The notes under the pieces are model-generated. The model was not told the origin of the DNA. It was given only the letters and a program-made list of their open reading frames with translations, and searched no databases. From Candidatus Moranbacteria bacterium UBA2282 (GTDB lineage Bacteria; Patescibacteriota; Minisyncoccia; Moranbacterales; UBA2206), in NCBI GenBank assembly GCA_002345745.1, contig DDWQ01000011.1:1-64000 (forward strand): a DNA stretch of 64,000 nt, written 5' to 3'. The translations under genes and the position numbers were made by a program. Shown here piece after piece: positions 1 through 7,641 of this stretch (position 1 is the first letter of the stretch; each line of letters begins with the position of its first letter).

Positions 1-82
1 TTACAAAAGTTTAATTAAGCCTAAAAGATTAAATTCTAAAAAAAAGAGAATAATAAAACATTTTTAATAAGATTAAAAAAAT

Positions 83-553
83 ATGGAACGAAATTCATTT
101 AACAGTTATGAGCATCCAGCAATAATTGAAAAAGATAGCGAGCAAATTTTATTCGAAGATAGAGAGCTTTTTGTAAGAAAAAATTATCCCATACAAGACA
201 GTCATTATCAAATAGAGGAGCTTATAAATAGTGGTCTGGACGGGATGGAGGTCATAGAAAAAAGAGATGTAGATGGTGAAATTCTTGGGATGATTAGTTA
301 TGATATAGGCAAGGATCAGGATGGAATTGCCTATCTTTCTATCGGCATAATTCTAACTGATCAAGAGGCTCGTGGTGAGGGATTGATGGATGAGCTTTTT
401 GTGGAGCTGGTTAATATCGCCAAGACAAATGATTGTGACTATGTCGTAGCTATCGCTGACACGGATGAGGGGGCAGATTTTTTTATTGATAGAGGTTTTG
501 AAGATCAAATAGATGAGGTTAACAACAGAGAACATTTCCGATTGGATTTGTAG
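83..553 (+). CDS. GNAT-family N-acetyltransferase
   Basis: A 156-residue protein that looks like a single GNAT fold, which transfers an acetyl group from acetyl-CoA to an amine. The core strand pair (GEILGMISYDI, then AYLSIGIILTDQEAR) is followed by an acetyl-CoA loop RGEGLM near residue 95-100. This is close to the family pattern R-x-x-G-x-G/A but with Met at the last place. The C-terminal FFIDRGFED is the usual GNAT end strand. The substrate cannot be read from the sequence. The gene is alone, facing the antiporter gene tail to tail, with two hairpins in the short gap. Confidence 0.75.
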   Translation: MERNSFNSYEHPAIIEKDSEQILFEDRELFVRKNYPIQDSHYQIEELINSGLDGMEVIEKRDVDGEILGMISYDIGKDQDGIAYLSIGIILTDQEARGEGLMDELFVELVNIAKTNDCDYVVAIADTDEGADFFIDRGFEDQIDEVNNREHFRLDL

Positions 554-577
554 GAGATACGCGTGGAAAAGACAAAG

Positions 578-598
578 ACGGGGGAAACCCTGTTTTTT
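578..598 (+). terminator. Rho-independent terminator after the acetyltransferase gene
   Basis: A short GC-rich hairpin (ACGGGG paired with CCCTGT, GAAA-type loop) runs straight into six T residues. A very similar block, starting GAACGGGGGAAATCCCC, occurs again near 1962 where a palindrome has been added to it. Confidence 0.6.
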
Positions 599-611
599 GT
601 TGCATACTTTG

Positions 612-643
612 CTCTCGACTCATTTCCACGAGAGTGTTTTTTT
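612..643 (+). terminator. Second hairpin terminator, overlapping the antiporter 3' end
   Basis: CTCTCG (612-617) pairs with CGAGAG (629-634) and is followed by TGTTTTTTT. It serves the plus strand. The last codons and the TGA stop of the minus-strand antiporter gene lie inside it, so the two genes share the sequence. Confidence 0.6.
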
Positions 644-1840
644 CATCAGCGGTCCACTCATTAAAGTTGTAACTATTGCCATAATAACAATCGCCACGAA
701 AATTCTCTCATCTATCAGTTTTGCTTGATAGGCTGAGGTGGCGAGAATAATTTCAACTGCACCTCTGGCGTTCATTCCAAATCCGATAGCCAGAGATTCT
801 TGCGTGTTGAGTTTGGATATCTTTGCTCCAATAAATGCTCCGAGCACTTTTCCAAGAGTGGCAATGCCGATGACAACAAGAACTAGTGTCAGGTCAAAAT
901 GTTTCAAAAAATCTACTTGTAGTCCGACAGCAACAAAATATAACGGTGAAAAGAAAAAGAGAATCATTTGACGCATCGCAGTATGCATTTTGTGGGGTTC
1001 GTCGCTGGAAAAAGCGATTCCTACCAGAAAAGCTCCTAGGACTGCGTGGATGCCAATTTTCTCAGCCAAGGTGGCGCTGAGAAGAACTAGCACCAAGGTG
1101 ATGCCTAAAAACAAGCTATCGCTGTCATGTTTCTTTTCAATCCAGAGTGTCAGTTTTTTGGCTAATTTTTTTCCAATGGTGATAGTAAACGCAAACATTG
1201 CTATGATGCCAAAAGCGGTTATGGCTGGATTAATATGATTTGTGTCGGGAGAAAAATTGGCTACGATGATGGCAAACATTATCCAGCCGACAATATCATC
1301 AATAGTGGCAGTGGCCAAAATTACAGAGCCAACCTTGCTTTTCAGCAGTCCTAGATCAAGCAATATCCTAGCGATTACCGGTAGTGCGGAAATAGAAAGG
1401 GCAGTGCCAATGAACAATGGCAAGAGCCACTTGTTTTGGTCAGGTGAATAATTCCAAATTTGGGGAAAGAGAAATACAGCTGATAGCCCTAGAATAAACG
1501 GAAATGATGAACCGAAAAAACTCGTCCAAGCGATGGTTTTTCGCAGTTCTTTTATTTTGGGCAGATTGATTTCCAATCCGATGACAAATAGCAACAAGAT
1601 GACTCCTAATTTTACGAAAGCATCTCTGGCTTGAAAAACTGAACCTGAAGATGCAAAAAGCAACTGTTTAATGTCAGGATAGAATAATCCCAAAATAGTC
1701 GGTCCTAGAATTATGCCCCCGACAAGCTCACCAATAACCTTGGGCATCTTGAGATATTGAGCAAGACGACCGGAAGCAATAGCCATTAGCAAGAGAATGG
1801 CTAGGGAGAAAATAAATAAGATTAAATCAGCATGGTTCAT
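620..1840 (-). CDS. CPA2-family monovalent cation:proton antiporter
   Basis: A 406-residue polytopic membrane protein with about 12 hydrophobic segments that begin at residue 5. It belongs to the Kef/NapA-like CPA2 group, which exchanges Na+ or K+ for protons across the cytoplasmic membrane. Visible signatures are the early RLAQYLKMPKVIGELVGGI segment, the paired acidic residues Asp181-Asp182 (TATIDDIVGW), typical of electrogenic exchangers, and the late GFGMNARGAVEIILA motif. There is no C-terminal TrkA-N (RCK) domain, so it is the short form. It is monocistronic on the minus strand, convergent with the acetyltransferase gene. Confidence 0.85.
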   Translation of the reverse strand: MNHADLILFIFSLAILLLMAIASGRLAQYLKMPKVIGELVGGIILGPTILGLFYPDIKQLLFASSGSVFQARDAFVKLGVILLLFVIGLEINLPKIKELRKTIAWTSFFGSSFPFILGLSAVFLFPQIWNYSPDQNKWLLPLFIGTALSISALPVIARILLDLGLLKSKVGSVILATATIDDIVGWIMFAIIVANFSPDTNHINPAITAFGIIAMFAFTITIGKKLAKKLTLWIEKKHDSDSLFLGITLVLVLLSATLAEKIGIHAVLGAFLVGIAFSSDEPHKMHTAMRQMILFFFSPLYFVAVGLQVDFLKHFDLTLVLVVIGIATLGKVLGAFIGAKISKLNTQESLAIGFGMNARGAVEIILATSAYQAKLIDERIFVAIVIMAIVTTLMSGPLMKKTLSWK

Positions 1841-2131
1841 TTTGATAGACTTATAATTACTCTTTTAATTATATCACAATGGCTTTGTCCGTCATATTTT
1901 GTGGTAAATTCTTCTAACCTTTTAGGGATGCGATGGCTGAATATACACGCAGAAAAGACCAGAACGGGGGAAATCCCCTGCCTACCGGCAGGCTGTTTTT
2001 TTGTTTTCCCTAGAGACTATCAAAAAAATGTCAAAACATCTCCAATGCTGGTGCAGTAAATTTGATAGAATAATAAAAACCAGAAATAAACGCTCAATTA
2101 GGGCGTTTTTTGTGTTGCTGAAATAGTTAGT
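1841..2131. other. Non-coding gap with palindrome-bearing hairpin
   Basis: I see no credible gene here. At 1962-2000 a GGGG/CCCC hairpin is followed by the palindrome CCTGCCTACCGGCAGG (1977-1992) and seven T residues. This is a degenerate copy of the CCTGCCTGCCGGCAGGCAGG repeat found elsewhere in the window. It looks like the 578-598 terminator type into which the palindrome was inserted just before the T tract. The antiporter promoter must lie in the left part; an ATTATA box (TATAAT on the minus strand) sits at 1868-1873 without a clear -35. Confidence 0.5.
2088..2110 (+). terminator. Hairpin with T tract
   Basis: AAACGC (2088-2093) pairs with GCGTTT (2103-2108) and ends in a run of T. It would insulate the strong promoter that begins 22 bases downstream from anything upstream. 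Confidence 0.55.
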
Positions 2132-2160
2132 TTGACAAGGTGTATATTCTATGATATACT
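2132..2160 (+). promoter_or_regulatory. Near-consensus sigma-70 promoter
   Basis: TTGACA (2132-2137), a 17-base spacer and TATACT (2155-2160). It drives a leader of roughly 150 bases and then the zinc-ribbon gene at 2320. Confidence 0.75.
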
Positions 2161-2319
2161 ATAATATTACCTAGGACCGTCCTAAGTAACTATTTACATA
2201 TAATGAAAAAAAGAGTAGGCTGGAAATAGGCGGATAGTTCTTTGCTAAAATTTGTAAGTAGAAAGGGTCAGAAAAGCAAGGGAAAAGAAGATAAATATTC
2301 AAAAACAGGAGGGAGTATT

Positions 2320-2574
2320 GTGTCAGAAAAAATAAAAACAATATCGAAAAGGCTAATATGTCCGGGTTGTGGTGGATTTGTTTCTGCATGTATTAAAAAT
2401 GGCGAAATGATGGAATGTGAAGGGTGCAAAGATCGTACTGAGGCTAACGATGGTATATGTATACCCAACGATGGTAAATATCCTGTAGGATACTTAAATT
2501 GCCAAGCTTGCTCCTCAGCAAAGGGAAGACCGATATTGGTTTCCAATCTTGCTTCTCAGCAAAGAATAGCGTGA
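2320..2574 (+). CDS. Small zinc-ribbon protein of unknown function
   Basis: An 84-residue protein. I place the start at GTG 2320 because AGGAGGG lies about 6 bases upstream; the open frame extends further upstream but has no ribosome site there. Paired cysteines are seen in ICPGCGG, ECEGCKD and NCQAC, with further single Cys residues between. This suggests one or two bound zinc ions and possibly nucleic-acid or protein contact. No family was recognised. It has its own near-consensus promoter and ends in two hairpins, so it is probably well expressed as a monocistronic message. Confidence 0.6.
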   Translation: MSEKIKTISKRLICPGCGGFVSACIKNGEMMECEGCKDRTEANDGICIPNDGKYPVGYLNCQACSSAKGRPILVSNLASQQRIA

Positions 2575-2588
2575 TTTTTTGGAAAGAA

Positions 2589-2665
2589 CCATAATGATAC
2601 ATCGGTATCATTATGGAAGGTTTTGTTGAAAATCTAGCCGTCTCACAATCGAGACGGCTTTTTTA
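2589..2665 (+). terminator. Double hairpin terminator
   Basis: First a perfect 12-bp hairpin (CCATAATGATAC, loop ATCG, 2589-2616). Then AGCCGTCTC/GAGACGGCT (2636-2659), leading into six T residues. The second is a textbook intrinsic terminator; the first may stabilise the message end. Confidence 0.8.
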
Positions 2666-2742
2666 TTGAATAAATCCTTATATTATGCGATAATGAAAAC
2701 AAATTAGTGTAGTTGCGTAGTAGTTGTACGGAATTATTTTTT

Positions 2743-3327
2743 ATGATTGAAAAAAAAGAAGTGCGCACGGATGTGCAATTAGTTGAATTAGCAAGAGGCA
2801 ATCCCGAATCATTCGGTCTTTTAATGGAACGTTATCAAGGACCATTATTTCATTATATCCGGCGTCTGACACAACTTCAACCGGATGATATTCAGGATTT
2901 ATTGCAAGAAATTTTTATTAAAATTTACCAAAATTTAAATGCCTATGATAGTCATCTAAAATTTTCTAGTTGGGCATATCGCATTGCACATAATCATATT
3001 ATTGATTATTTCCGCAAAGTTAGTGCTCGCCCACAAACTAATGCCTTGGAAGACTATGAATGGAATAAGATTATTCAATCCAGTATTAATTTAGAAAAGA
3101 AGCTTGTCAATAAAGATTGTGTTGTCCGGATAATAGCTTGTATTCAAGAATTGCCAATGAAATATCAAGAAGTTTTTATTTTGCGATTTGTGGAAGAAAA
3201 GGAATATGAAGAAATTATGGATATTTTGCAAAAACCCAAAGGTTCAATAGCTACACTTATAGCTCGTGGCAGGAAAATGTTAGTTAGCAAACTGAAAGCG
3301 AAAAATATTAATTGTTTACCCAGTTAA
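2743..3327 (+). CDS. ECF-type RNA polymerase sigma factor
   Basis: A 194-residue group 4 sigma factor (start ATG 2743; a TTG 30 bases upstream is less likely). Region 2 is visible as RYQGPLFHYIRRL, then LLQEIFIKIYQNL and SSWAYRIAHNHIIDYFRK. Region 4 is seen as IQELPMKYQEVFILRFVEEKEY, followed by the helix-turn-helix around KPKGSIATLIARGRKML. There is no sigma 1.1 or region 3, as expected for ECF factors. The next gene encodes a membrane protein that is a likely anti-sigma partner, and the third is an exported calcium-loop protein, suggesting an envelope-signal circuit. The TAA stop lies inside a structured leader for the next gene. Confidence 0.85.
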   Translation: MIEKKEVRTDVQLVELARGNPESFGLLMERYQGPLFHYIRRLTQLQPDDIQDLLQEIFIKIYQNLNAYDSHLKFSSWAYRIAHNHIIDYFRKVSARPQTNALEDYEWNKIIQSSINLEKKLVNKDCVVRIIACIQELPMKYQEVFILRFVEEKEYEEIMDILQKPKGSIATLIARGRKMLVSKLKAKNINCLPS

Positions 3328-3464
3328 ATAATTTTTTAAATTTTAGGATTTAAAAAATTAAGATTTGAATCTGGGTATTGCAGAAAAATATATTAATAAA
3401 AAAATTAATTATTTAATAGATGAGGTGTTTCTCAATTTGAGATTCAAATCTTATTTAACGGGGT
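3318..3464 (+). promoter_or_regulatory. Structured leader before the sigma-partner gene (nested inverted repeats)
   Basis: ACCCAGTTAAATA (3318-3330) pairs with TATTTAACGGGGT (3452-3464), two bases before the ATG at 3467. Nested inside, AAGATTTGAATCT (3360-3372) pairs exactly with AGATTCAAATCTT (3440-3452). The G-rich segment GGGGT, the only ribosome-site-like sequence, is in the stem. The same outer arms occur before the genes at 4331 and 23697. Confidence 0.6.
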
Positions 3465-3466
3465 AA

Positions 3467-4207
3467 ATGAATAATCTAATCCAAGATACATTAAATAAAA
3501 TAAAAAAAGAACATATTGCGCCTGAACCGCGTTGGAAATTTTTATTGCGAAAATCTGGGATTTGGTTGCTGGTTAGTTTGGCAGTTTTTTTTGGAGCTAC
3601 TGCAATTTCAATTGTCTATTTTCTGCTTTCGCAACTAGATTGGGATTTGTATCGTTTTATGCACAAAAATAGTATTATGTATTTTTTTTCAATAGTTCCA
3701 TATTTTTGGATTATTTTCTTGGGGATTATCGTTATTGGAGCTTTTTTTGGAGTACGAAAAACAGAGACTGGTTATCGCCTCAGCTGGCTGAAAATCATTT
3801 TTGTAATTAGTCTGATTGTTATTATCATTGGTTTTATTATATCCGCCATTGGTCTGGATCGACATCTTAATAACGCGATGATAGCTGAAGTGCCATTTTA
3901 TGCACAAAATATTGCAACTATGGAAAAACAATGGATGCAACCAGAACAAGGTTTCTTGGCAGGGACAATCAGTACGGTTTCAAATGATGAAATAATTTTA
4001 AAGGATTTGGATACATTAACTTGGAATGTGCATTTGGATGAAAAAACGTTGGTGCGTCCAACAGTTTCGCTTGAGCAAGGACAGATGATAAAAATTATTG
4101 GAAATGAGGATGGGGAGCAGAAATTTTCAGCCACAGAAATCAGGCCATGGGTGGGTCAAAGAGCAAAAGGACTAAAACAAGGTGGCGGAAGGATGAACGG
4201 CAGATGA
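3467..4207 (+). CDS. Three-TM membrane protein, probable anti-sigma partner
   Basis: 246 residues. A soluble N-terminus of about 30 residues with basic helices is followed by three membrane segments near residues 31-55, 72-95 and 108-130, and then an outside domain. Residues 160-230 (GTISTVSNDEIILKDLD through FSATEIRPW) look like a small OB-type beta domain of the DUF5666 kind. No zinc-binding H-x3-C-x2-C motif of the ZAS anti-sigma family is present. The anti-sigma role is inferred only from position directly after the ECF gene. Translation may be controlled by the preceding hairpin. Confidence 0.55.
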   Translation: MNNLIQDTLNKIKKEHIAPEPRWKFLLRKSGIWLLVSLAVFFGATAISIVYFLLSQLDWDLYRFMHKNSIMYFFSIVPYFWIIFLGIIVIGAFFGVRKTETGYRLSWLKIIFVISLIVIIIGFIISAIGLDRHLNNAMIAEVPFYAQNIATMEKQWMQPEQGFLAGTISTVSNDEIILKDLDTLTWNVHLDEKTLVRPTVSLEQGQMIKIIGNEDGEQKFSATEIRPWVGQRAKGLKQGGGRMNGR

Positions 4208-4215
4208 AAACTTTT

Positions 4216-4254
4216 TTAATTGCTGGCGTATTATATTAGGCTAGCAGCAATTAA
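4216..4254 (+). repeat. 10-bp perfect inverted repeat after the anti-sigma-like gene
   Basis: TTAATTGCTG (4216-4225) pairs with CAGCAATTAA (4245-4254). There is no T tract on the plus strand, so it is more likely a processing or stability hairpin than a terminator. Confidence 0.5.
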
Positions 4255-4268
4255 TTAAAAATAACTTC

Positions 4269-4323
4269 ACCCAGTTAAATAATTCGTTTAGGCGAATTAC
4301 TGCAGAGCAGTATTTAATGGGGT
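4269..4323 (+). promoter_or_regulatory. Structured leader before the EF-hand protein gene
   Basis: ACCCAGTTAAATA (4269-4281) pairs with TATTTAATGGGGT (4311-4323), enclosing two small hairpins (AATTCG/CGAATT and CTGC/GCAG). It ends 7 bases before the ATG at 4331. It is the second of three copies of this leader type in the window. Confidence 0.6.
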
Positions 4324-4330
4324 AAAAGCA

Positions 4331-4765
4331 ATGAATAAGAAAACAATCATAATGGGAACCCTGGGATTGGCAGCACTTAGCGCAGTGGCAATCGCAGCAA
4401 GTGCCTATGCCTATCAAGGAGATGCGACAAAAACAGGACCAAACTATACTCCGGAGCGACATGCAGTTATGGAAAAGGCATTTGAAAACAATGACTATGC
4501 TGCGTGGAAGGAACAAATGGGTGATCGTGGAGTAACTCGCAAAGTAACAGCTGAAAACTTTAATCGTTTTTCCGAAATGCATAAGTTAAGCGAAGCAGGA
4601 AAAACTGAAGAAGCTAATGCAATTCGTACTGAACTTGGCTTAGGTCAGGGTGGTGGTAATAAGCAGGGTAATGCTAGTGGGATGCATTCTGGACAACGTG
4701 GACAAAATAAAGGTGGAAATTTTGTTGACGCCAATGGAGATGGGACGTGTGATAATCTAAACTAA
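4331..4765 (+). CDS. Exported small protein with EF-hand/dockerin-like loop
   Basis: 144 residues with a clear signal peptide: MNKKTI, then a hydrophobic stretch to about residue 27 ending ASAYA. The mature part has a helical segment (residues 35-95) followed by a Gly/Gln/Asn-rich linker (GQGGGNKQGNASGMHSG). The end is DANGDGTCDNLN, a D-x-N-x-D-G-x-x-D calcium loop. It is probably secreted or surface-held and may be the output or sensor of the upstream ECF sigma system. The function is unknown. Confidence 0.65.
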   Translation: MNKKTIIMGTLGLAALSAVAIAASAYAYQGDATKTGPNYTPERHAVMEKAFENNDYAAWKEQMGDRGVTRKVTAENFNRFSEMHKLSEAGKTEEANAIRTELGLGQGGGNKQGNASGMHSGQRGQNKGGNFVDANGDGTCDNLN

Positions 4766-4792
4766 ATAATCACGCGCACTCAAATATCTCAA

Positions 4793-4829
4793 AACGCTAA
4801 CCAACAACTCAGTTGGTTAGCGTTTTTCT
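4793..4829 (+). terminator. Strong intrinsic terminator closing the ECF operon
   Basis: A perfect 13-bp stem AACGCTAACCAAC/GTTGGTTAGCGTT (4793-4805 with 4812-4824) followed by TTTTTC. Confidence 0.85.
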
Positions 4830-4920
4830 ATTTTTCTTGCAACTCAATTATATGGTTGCTATTAGCGTTTTTTTGGAATATACTGAATAGAACATTAAAT
4901 AAGCTAAAAAAGAGAATAAA

Positions 4921-6570
4921 ATGGGAAAATTTCAAGAAAGAATACAGAATTTAATTAGGATTGAAGAGATTGTTTTAGGTCTGGAAGAAGATGAGAGTAT
5001 TTTAGCCGAACGAATTGTTGGAATTTTGGGAATTTCCAAAGGAGAAATTGTCGATTATGTAGTGGCAAAAAAAGCTGTTGATTCTAGAAAAAAGGAAAAA
5101 ATTGTTTTTGTATATTCAGTGGATGTGGAAATTCAAAATCCTGAAGCATATTTTGCTAAGACCTCGGCAATGATTAAGGGAAAAGTCAAAAGACATCGCA
5201 TTCGTTTGCACCAACCCTATCACTACAAAATTAAAATAGCTGGATTAAAAGAAGGTGAGATTAGACCAGTTGTGATTGGCAGTGGACCGAGCGGACTTTT
5301 CGCTGGACTGGTTTTAGCGCGGGCAGGACTCAAACCGATTATTATTGAAAGAGGAAAAACAATGAGAGAACGAGTGACGGACGTGAAAAAATTTCAAAGC
5401 ACAGGTGAATTAAATGTGGAATCAAATGTGCAATTTGGCGAAGGTGGGGCAGGTACATTTTCTGATGGAAAGTTATATACTGTAATTGATGATCCGCGAA
5501 AGAAATTTATTTTTGAAGAATTGGTGCAAGCCGGTGCGTCCAGTGACATTATGATTGAAGCACAACCGCACATTGGGACAGATAAATTGCGTGAGGTTGT
5601 GAAAAATATTCGCCAAAAGATTGTGCGACTGGGGGGCGAAGTGCGTTTTGAAACTTTACTTACGGATATTGAGATTGCAAATGATAAAATTGTTCACGCG
5701 ATTCTTTCAAAAGGAGAAAAGTTAGCAGTAGAAGAATTAATTTTAGCGACCGGTCATTCCGCACGCGAAACATTCGCAATGCTCTACAAGAAGGGATTGC
5801 AAATGGAGGCTAAACCTTTTTCCATCGGGTTACGAATTGAACACACGGCGGAGATGATTAACCAAGCTCAATATGGAGAATTTTTTGCTCACCCAAAATT
5901 GAAAACAGCACGCTATAAATTAGTTGCTCATTCGGAAAAAAATCGACCCGTGTATACTTTTTGTATGTGTCCCGGTGGATATGTGATGGCGGCATCTTCA
6001 GAGAATGGGGGAGTTGTGACCAATGGTATGAGTGAATATGCACAGGACGGTCAAAATTCTAATAGTGCTCTTTTGGTGAATGTCTTGCCAGCTGATTTTG
6101 CCACCGAGCATCCTTTGGCCGGAGTGGAATTTCAGAGAACTTGGGAAAGGAAAGCCTATGAAATGGGAGGGAGTAATTTTAAAGCACCTGCCCAACTCGT
6201 GGGAGATTTTTTGCAAAATAAACCGTCAGAAACAATGGGTGAGATTGTGCCTAGCTATGGTCTGGGTGTGACTATGACTTCTCTCAACGAATGTTTGCCG
6301 GAATATGTACTTGCTAGTTTGCGTGAAGCTTTGCCAATCCTTGAGAGAAAAATCAAAGGCTTTGCTCATCCGCAGGCGGTGCTGACAGGTGTGGAAACTC
6401 GCAGTTCTTCTCCGGTGAAGATTGTGCGTGATGAAACATTGCAATCCAACGTGCGGGGCATCTATCCGACAGGAGAGGGTTCTGGCTACGCTGGAGGCAT
6501 CATTTCTGCCGCCATTGACGGTATGCGAGTAGCAGAGATGATTATCGAAAAACGTTTAGCGAACAAATAG
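4921..6570 (+). CDS. FAD-dependent dehydrogenase of the COG2509 type
   Basis: 549 residues, the usual length for this family. A leading domain (1-105) of alpha/beta type contains basic stretches. The FAD site is the Rossmann motif VIGSGPSGLFAGLVLARAG (about residues 113-131). Further family landmarks are NVQFGEGGAGTFSDGKL, the second nucleotide strand EELILATGHSARE, a CMCPGG segment, and the C-terminal YPTGEGSGYAGGIISAAIDG that closes over FAD. The reaction is not established for the family. The gene is monocistronic, 90 bases after a terminator, and is followed by a weak hairpin at about 6586-6615. Confidence 0.8.
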   Translation: MGKFQERIQNLIRIEEIVLGLEEDESILAERIVGILGISKGEIVDYVVAKKAVDSRKKEKIVFVYSVDVEIQNPEAYFAKTSAMIKGKVKRHRIRLHQPYHYKIKIAGLKEGEIRPVVIGSGPSGLFAGLVLARAGLKPIIIERGKTMRERVTDVKKFQSTGELNVESNVQFGEGGAGTFSDGKLYTVIDDPRKKFIFEELVQAGASSDIMIEAQPHIGTDKLREVVKNIRQKIVRLGGEVRFETLLTDIEIANDKIVHAILSKGEKLAVEELILATGHSARETFAMLYKKGLQMEAKPFSIGLRIEHTAEMINQAQYGEFFAHPKLKTARYKLVAHSEKNRPVYTFCMCPGGYVMAASSENGGVVTNGMSEYAQDGQNSNSALLVNVLPADFATEHPLAGVEFQRTWERKAYEMGGSNFKAPAQLVGDFLQNKPSETMGEIVPSYGLGVTMTSLNECLPEYVLASLREALPILERKIKGFAHPQAVLTGVETRSSSPVKIVRDETLQSNVRGIYPTGEGSGYAGGIISAAIDGMRVAEMIIEKRLANK

Positions 6571-6643
6571 CTGAAATAAATAAAAAAAGACTGTTTCTTG
6601 TAGGGCAGTTTTTTGCGTTGAGAAAAAACAAAAAACAAAAAGC

Positions 6644-6672
6644 TTGACAGGCATTTGAGTAATTGCTAAGAT
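6644..6672 (+). promoter_or_regulatory. Strong sigma-70 promoter
   Basis: TTGACA (6644-6649), a 17-base spacer and TAAGAT (6667-6672). It starts the structured transcript that ends at about 6996. Confidence 0.75.
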
Positions 6673-6789
6673 ATTTATATTGATAATTTAGTAGAAGATA
6701 TAATAGTTATTAGCGGTGCAATAATAGAACCTTATTGTTGTGCCATTACTGAGGGAACACCCTCATCACAAAACCGAAGGAGTAAGCCA

Positions 6790-6864
6790 ATGGAAACAAA
6801 AATGTCACCCTGTTGCCCACCAGACCGGACCATCTGCCCCCTGGCCATCATCGTTGCTGATTGA
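6790..6864 (+). CDS. 24-residue cysteine-containing peptide
   Basis: ATG at 6790 preceded by a good ribosome site (GAAGGAG, 6777-6783). The peptide starts METKMSPCCPPDRTICPL and ends with a short hydrophobic stretch, IIVAD. It has three Cys and four Pro. It may be a leader peptide, a toxin-like peptide or a by-product of an RNA gene. Base composition is richer in C than the surroundings. Confidence 0.4.
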   Translation: METKMSPCCPPDRTICPLAIIVAD

Positions 6865-6939
6865 TCCATCGAAGAGATACGGATCACGAATTATAAATAA
6901 CTGTGAATAGCGCCGTGACGCTATTCCAACAAACAAGGT

Positions 6940-6996
6940 CCTTGAAACTTCATTCGAAATTTATTTCGGAGAAAAGTTTCAAGGGCTGTTTTTTTA
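6940..6996 (+). terminator. Strong terminator of the structured transcript
   Basis: CCTTGAAACTT (6940-6950) pairs perfectly with AAGTTTCAAGG (6974-6984); an inner CGAAAT/ATTTCG pair extends it. It is followed by GCTGTTTTTTT. Confidence 0.85.
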
Positions 6997-7063
6997 TTTT
7001 CTGATGTTTTTCAACTTCTTCTTTTTGTGCGTTTCCCAACACTTGACAAATTTCCTAGACATA

Positions 7064-7093
7064 TTGTGCAAAATTTCAATAGTAGTGTATAAT
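7064..7093 (+). promoter_or_regulatory. Probable promoter of the HU gene
   Basis: TTGTGC (7064-7069), an 18-base spacer and TATAAT (7088-7093). The resulting leader is about 165 bases, unusually long. A CCTGC (7151) to GCAGG (7247) pairing is possible inside it. Confidence 0.45.
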
Positions 7094-7263
7094 GATTAGT
7101 ATAAATGCACTGAGAAATAATTTCGGTGCAATTAATAAATAATAATTAAACCTGCCCGCAATGCTTCGCCTAAAAAATAATTAGTAGAAATTTTTAGTTC
7201 TCTTGATACTAGAAAGTAAGTACTAATTATAAATGGCATAAGCGATGCAGGTGGGAAAACACT

Positions 7264-7545
7264 ATGGCAAAGATGACAAAGTCGCAATTGCTCGTTAGTC
7301 TTTCTGAGACAACAGAGCTATCAAAGAAAGATGTGAAAAACTTTCTTGATGTGCTAACAGCGTTGGCATACAAAGAAGTTAAGAAAAGCGGAGAGTTCAT
7401 TATACCGGGAATCGGTAAAATGGTAAAAGCAAAAAGAAAAGCAAGAATGGGTGTTAATCCAGCGACTGGCGAAAAAATTAAAATCGCTGCTAAAACTGTT
7501 GTTAAATTTAGACTAGCGAAAGCTGCTAAAGAAGCAGTTTTATAG
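7264..7545 (+). CDS. hup: HU-family DNA-binding protein
   Basis: 93 residues, the normal size of bacterial HU/IHF histone-like proteins, which bend and compact DNA as dimers. The N-terminal helices (residues 1-45) are followed by the beta-arm region FIIPGIGKMVKAKRKARMG, VNPATGEKIKIAAKT and VVKFRLAKAAKEAV. The GxGKM and NPATGE motifs are diagnostic. It is monocistronic with a long leader and ends in a strong symmetric terminator shared with the convergent penicillin-binding protein gene. Confidence 0.9.
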   Translation: MAKMTKSQLLVSLSETTELSKKDVKNFLDVLTALAYKEVKKSGEFIIPGIGKMVKAKRKARMGVNPATGEKIKIAAKTVVKFRLAKAAKEAVL

Positions 7546-7569
7546 GTTTTATTATAGTGCACAGAAAAA

Positions 7570-7599
7570 ATACCTCCGAATATTCGGAGGTATTTTTTT
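7570..7599. terminator. Bidirectional terminator between HU and the PBP gene
   Basis: A near-perfect palindrome ATACCTCCGAA/TTCGGAGGTAT (7570-7593) flanked by A residues on the left and a T tract on the right, so it can work on both strands. Confidence 0.85.
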
Positions 7600-7641
7600 G
7601 TAGAAGAAAATTATTCAAAAATAGACCTCTTGCGTAATAAT

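Larger units (their letters stand above)
6679..6996 (+). ncRNA. Structured ~320-base transcript, possible small RNA or leader-peptide RNA
   Basis: Between a consensus promoter and a strong terminator lie four clear stems: GGTGCAATAAT with its partner ending GTTGTGCC (6715-6744), GAGGG/CCCTC (6751-6764), GAATAGCG/CGCTATTC (6905-6926, perfect) and the terminator stem. The only credible ORF is 24 codons long. I do not recognise 6S, SRP, RNase P or tmRNA hallmarks. The 5' end is assumed 7 bases after the -10. Confidence 0.5.

Noticed and set aside
6679..6996. 6S RNA, SRP RNA, tmRNA or RNase P RNA
   Set aside because: None of their conserved cores or tag-peptide signatures is present, and the stems do not fit their layouts.
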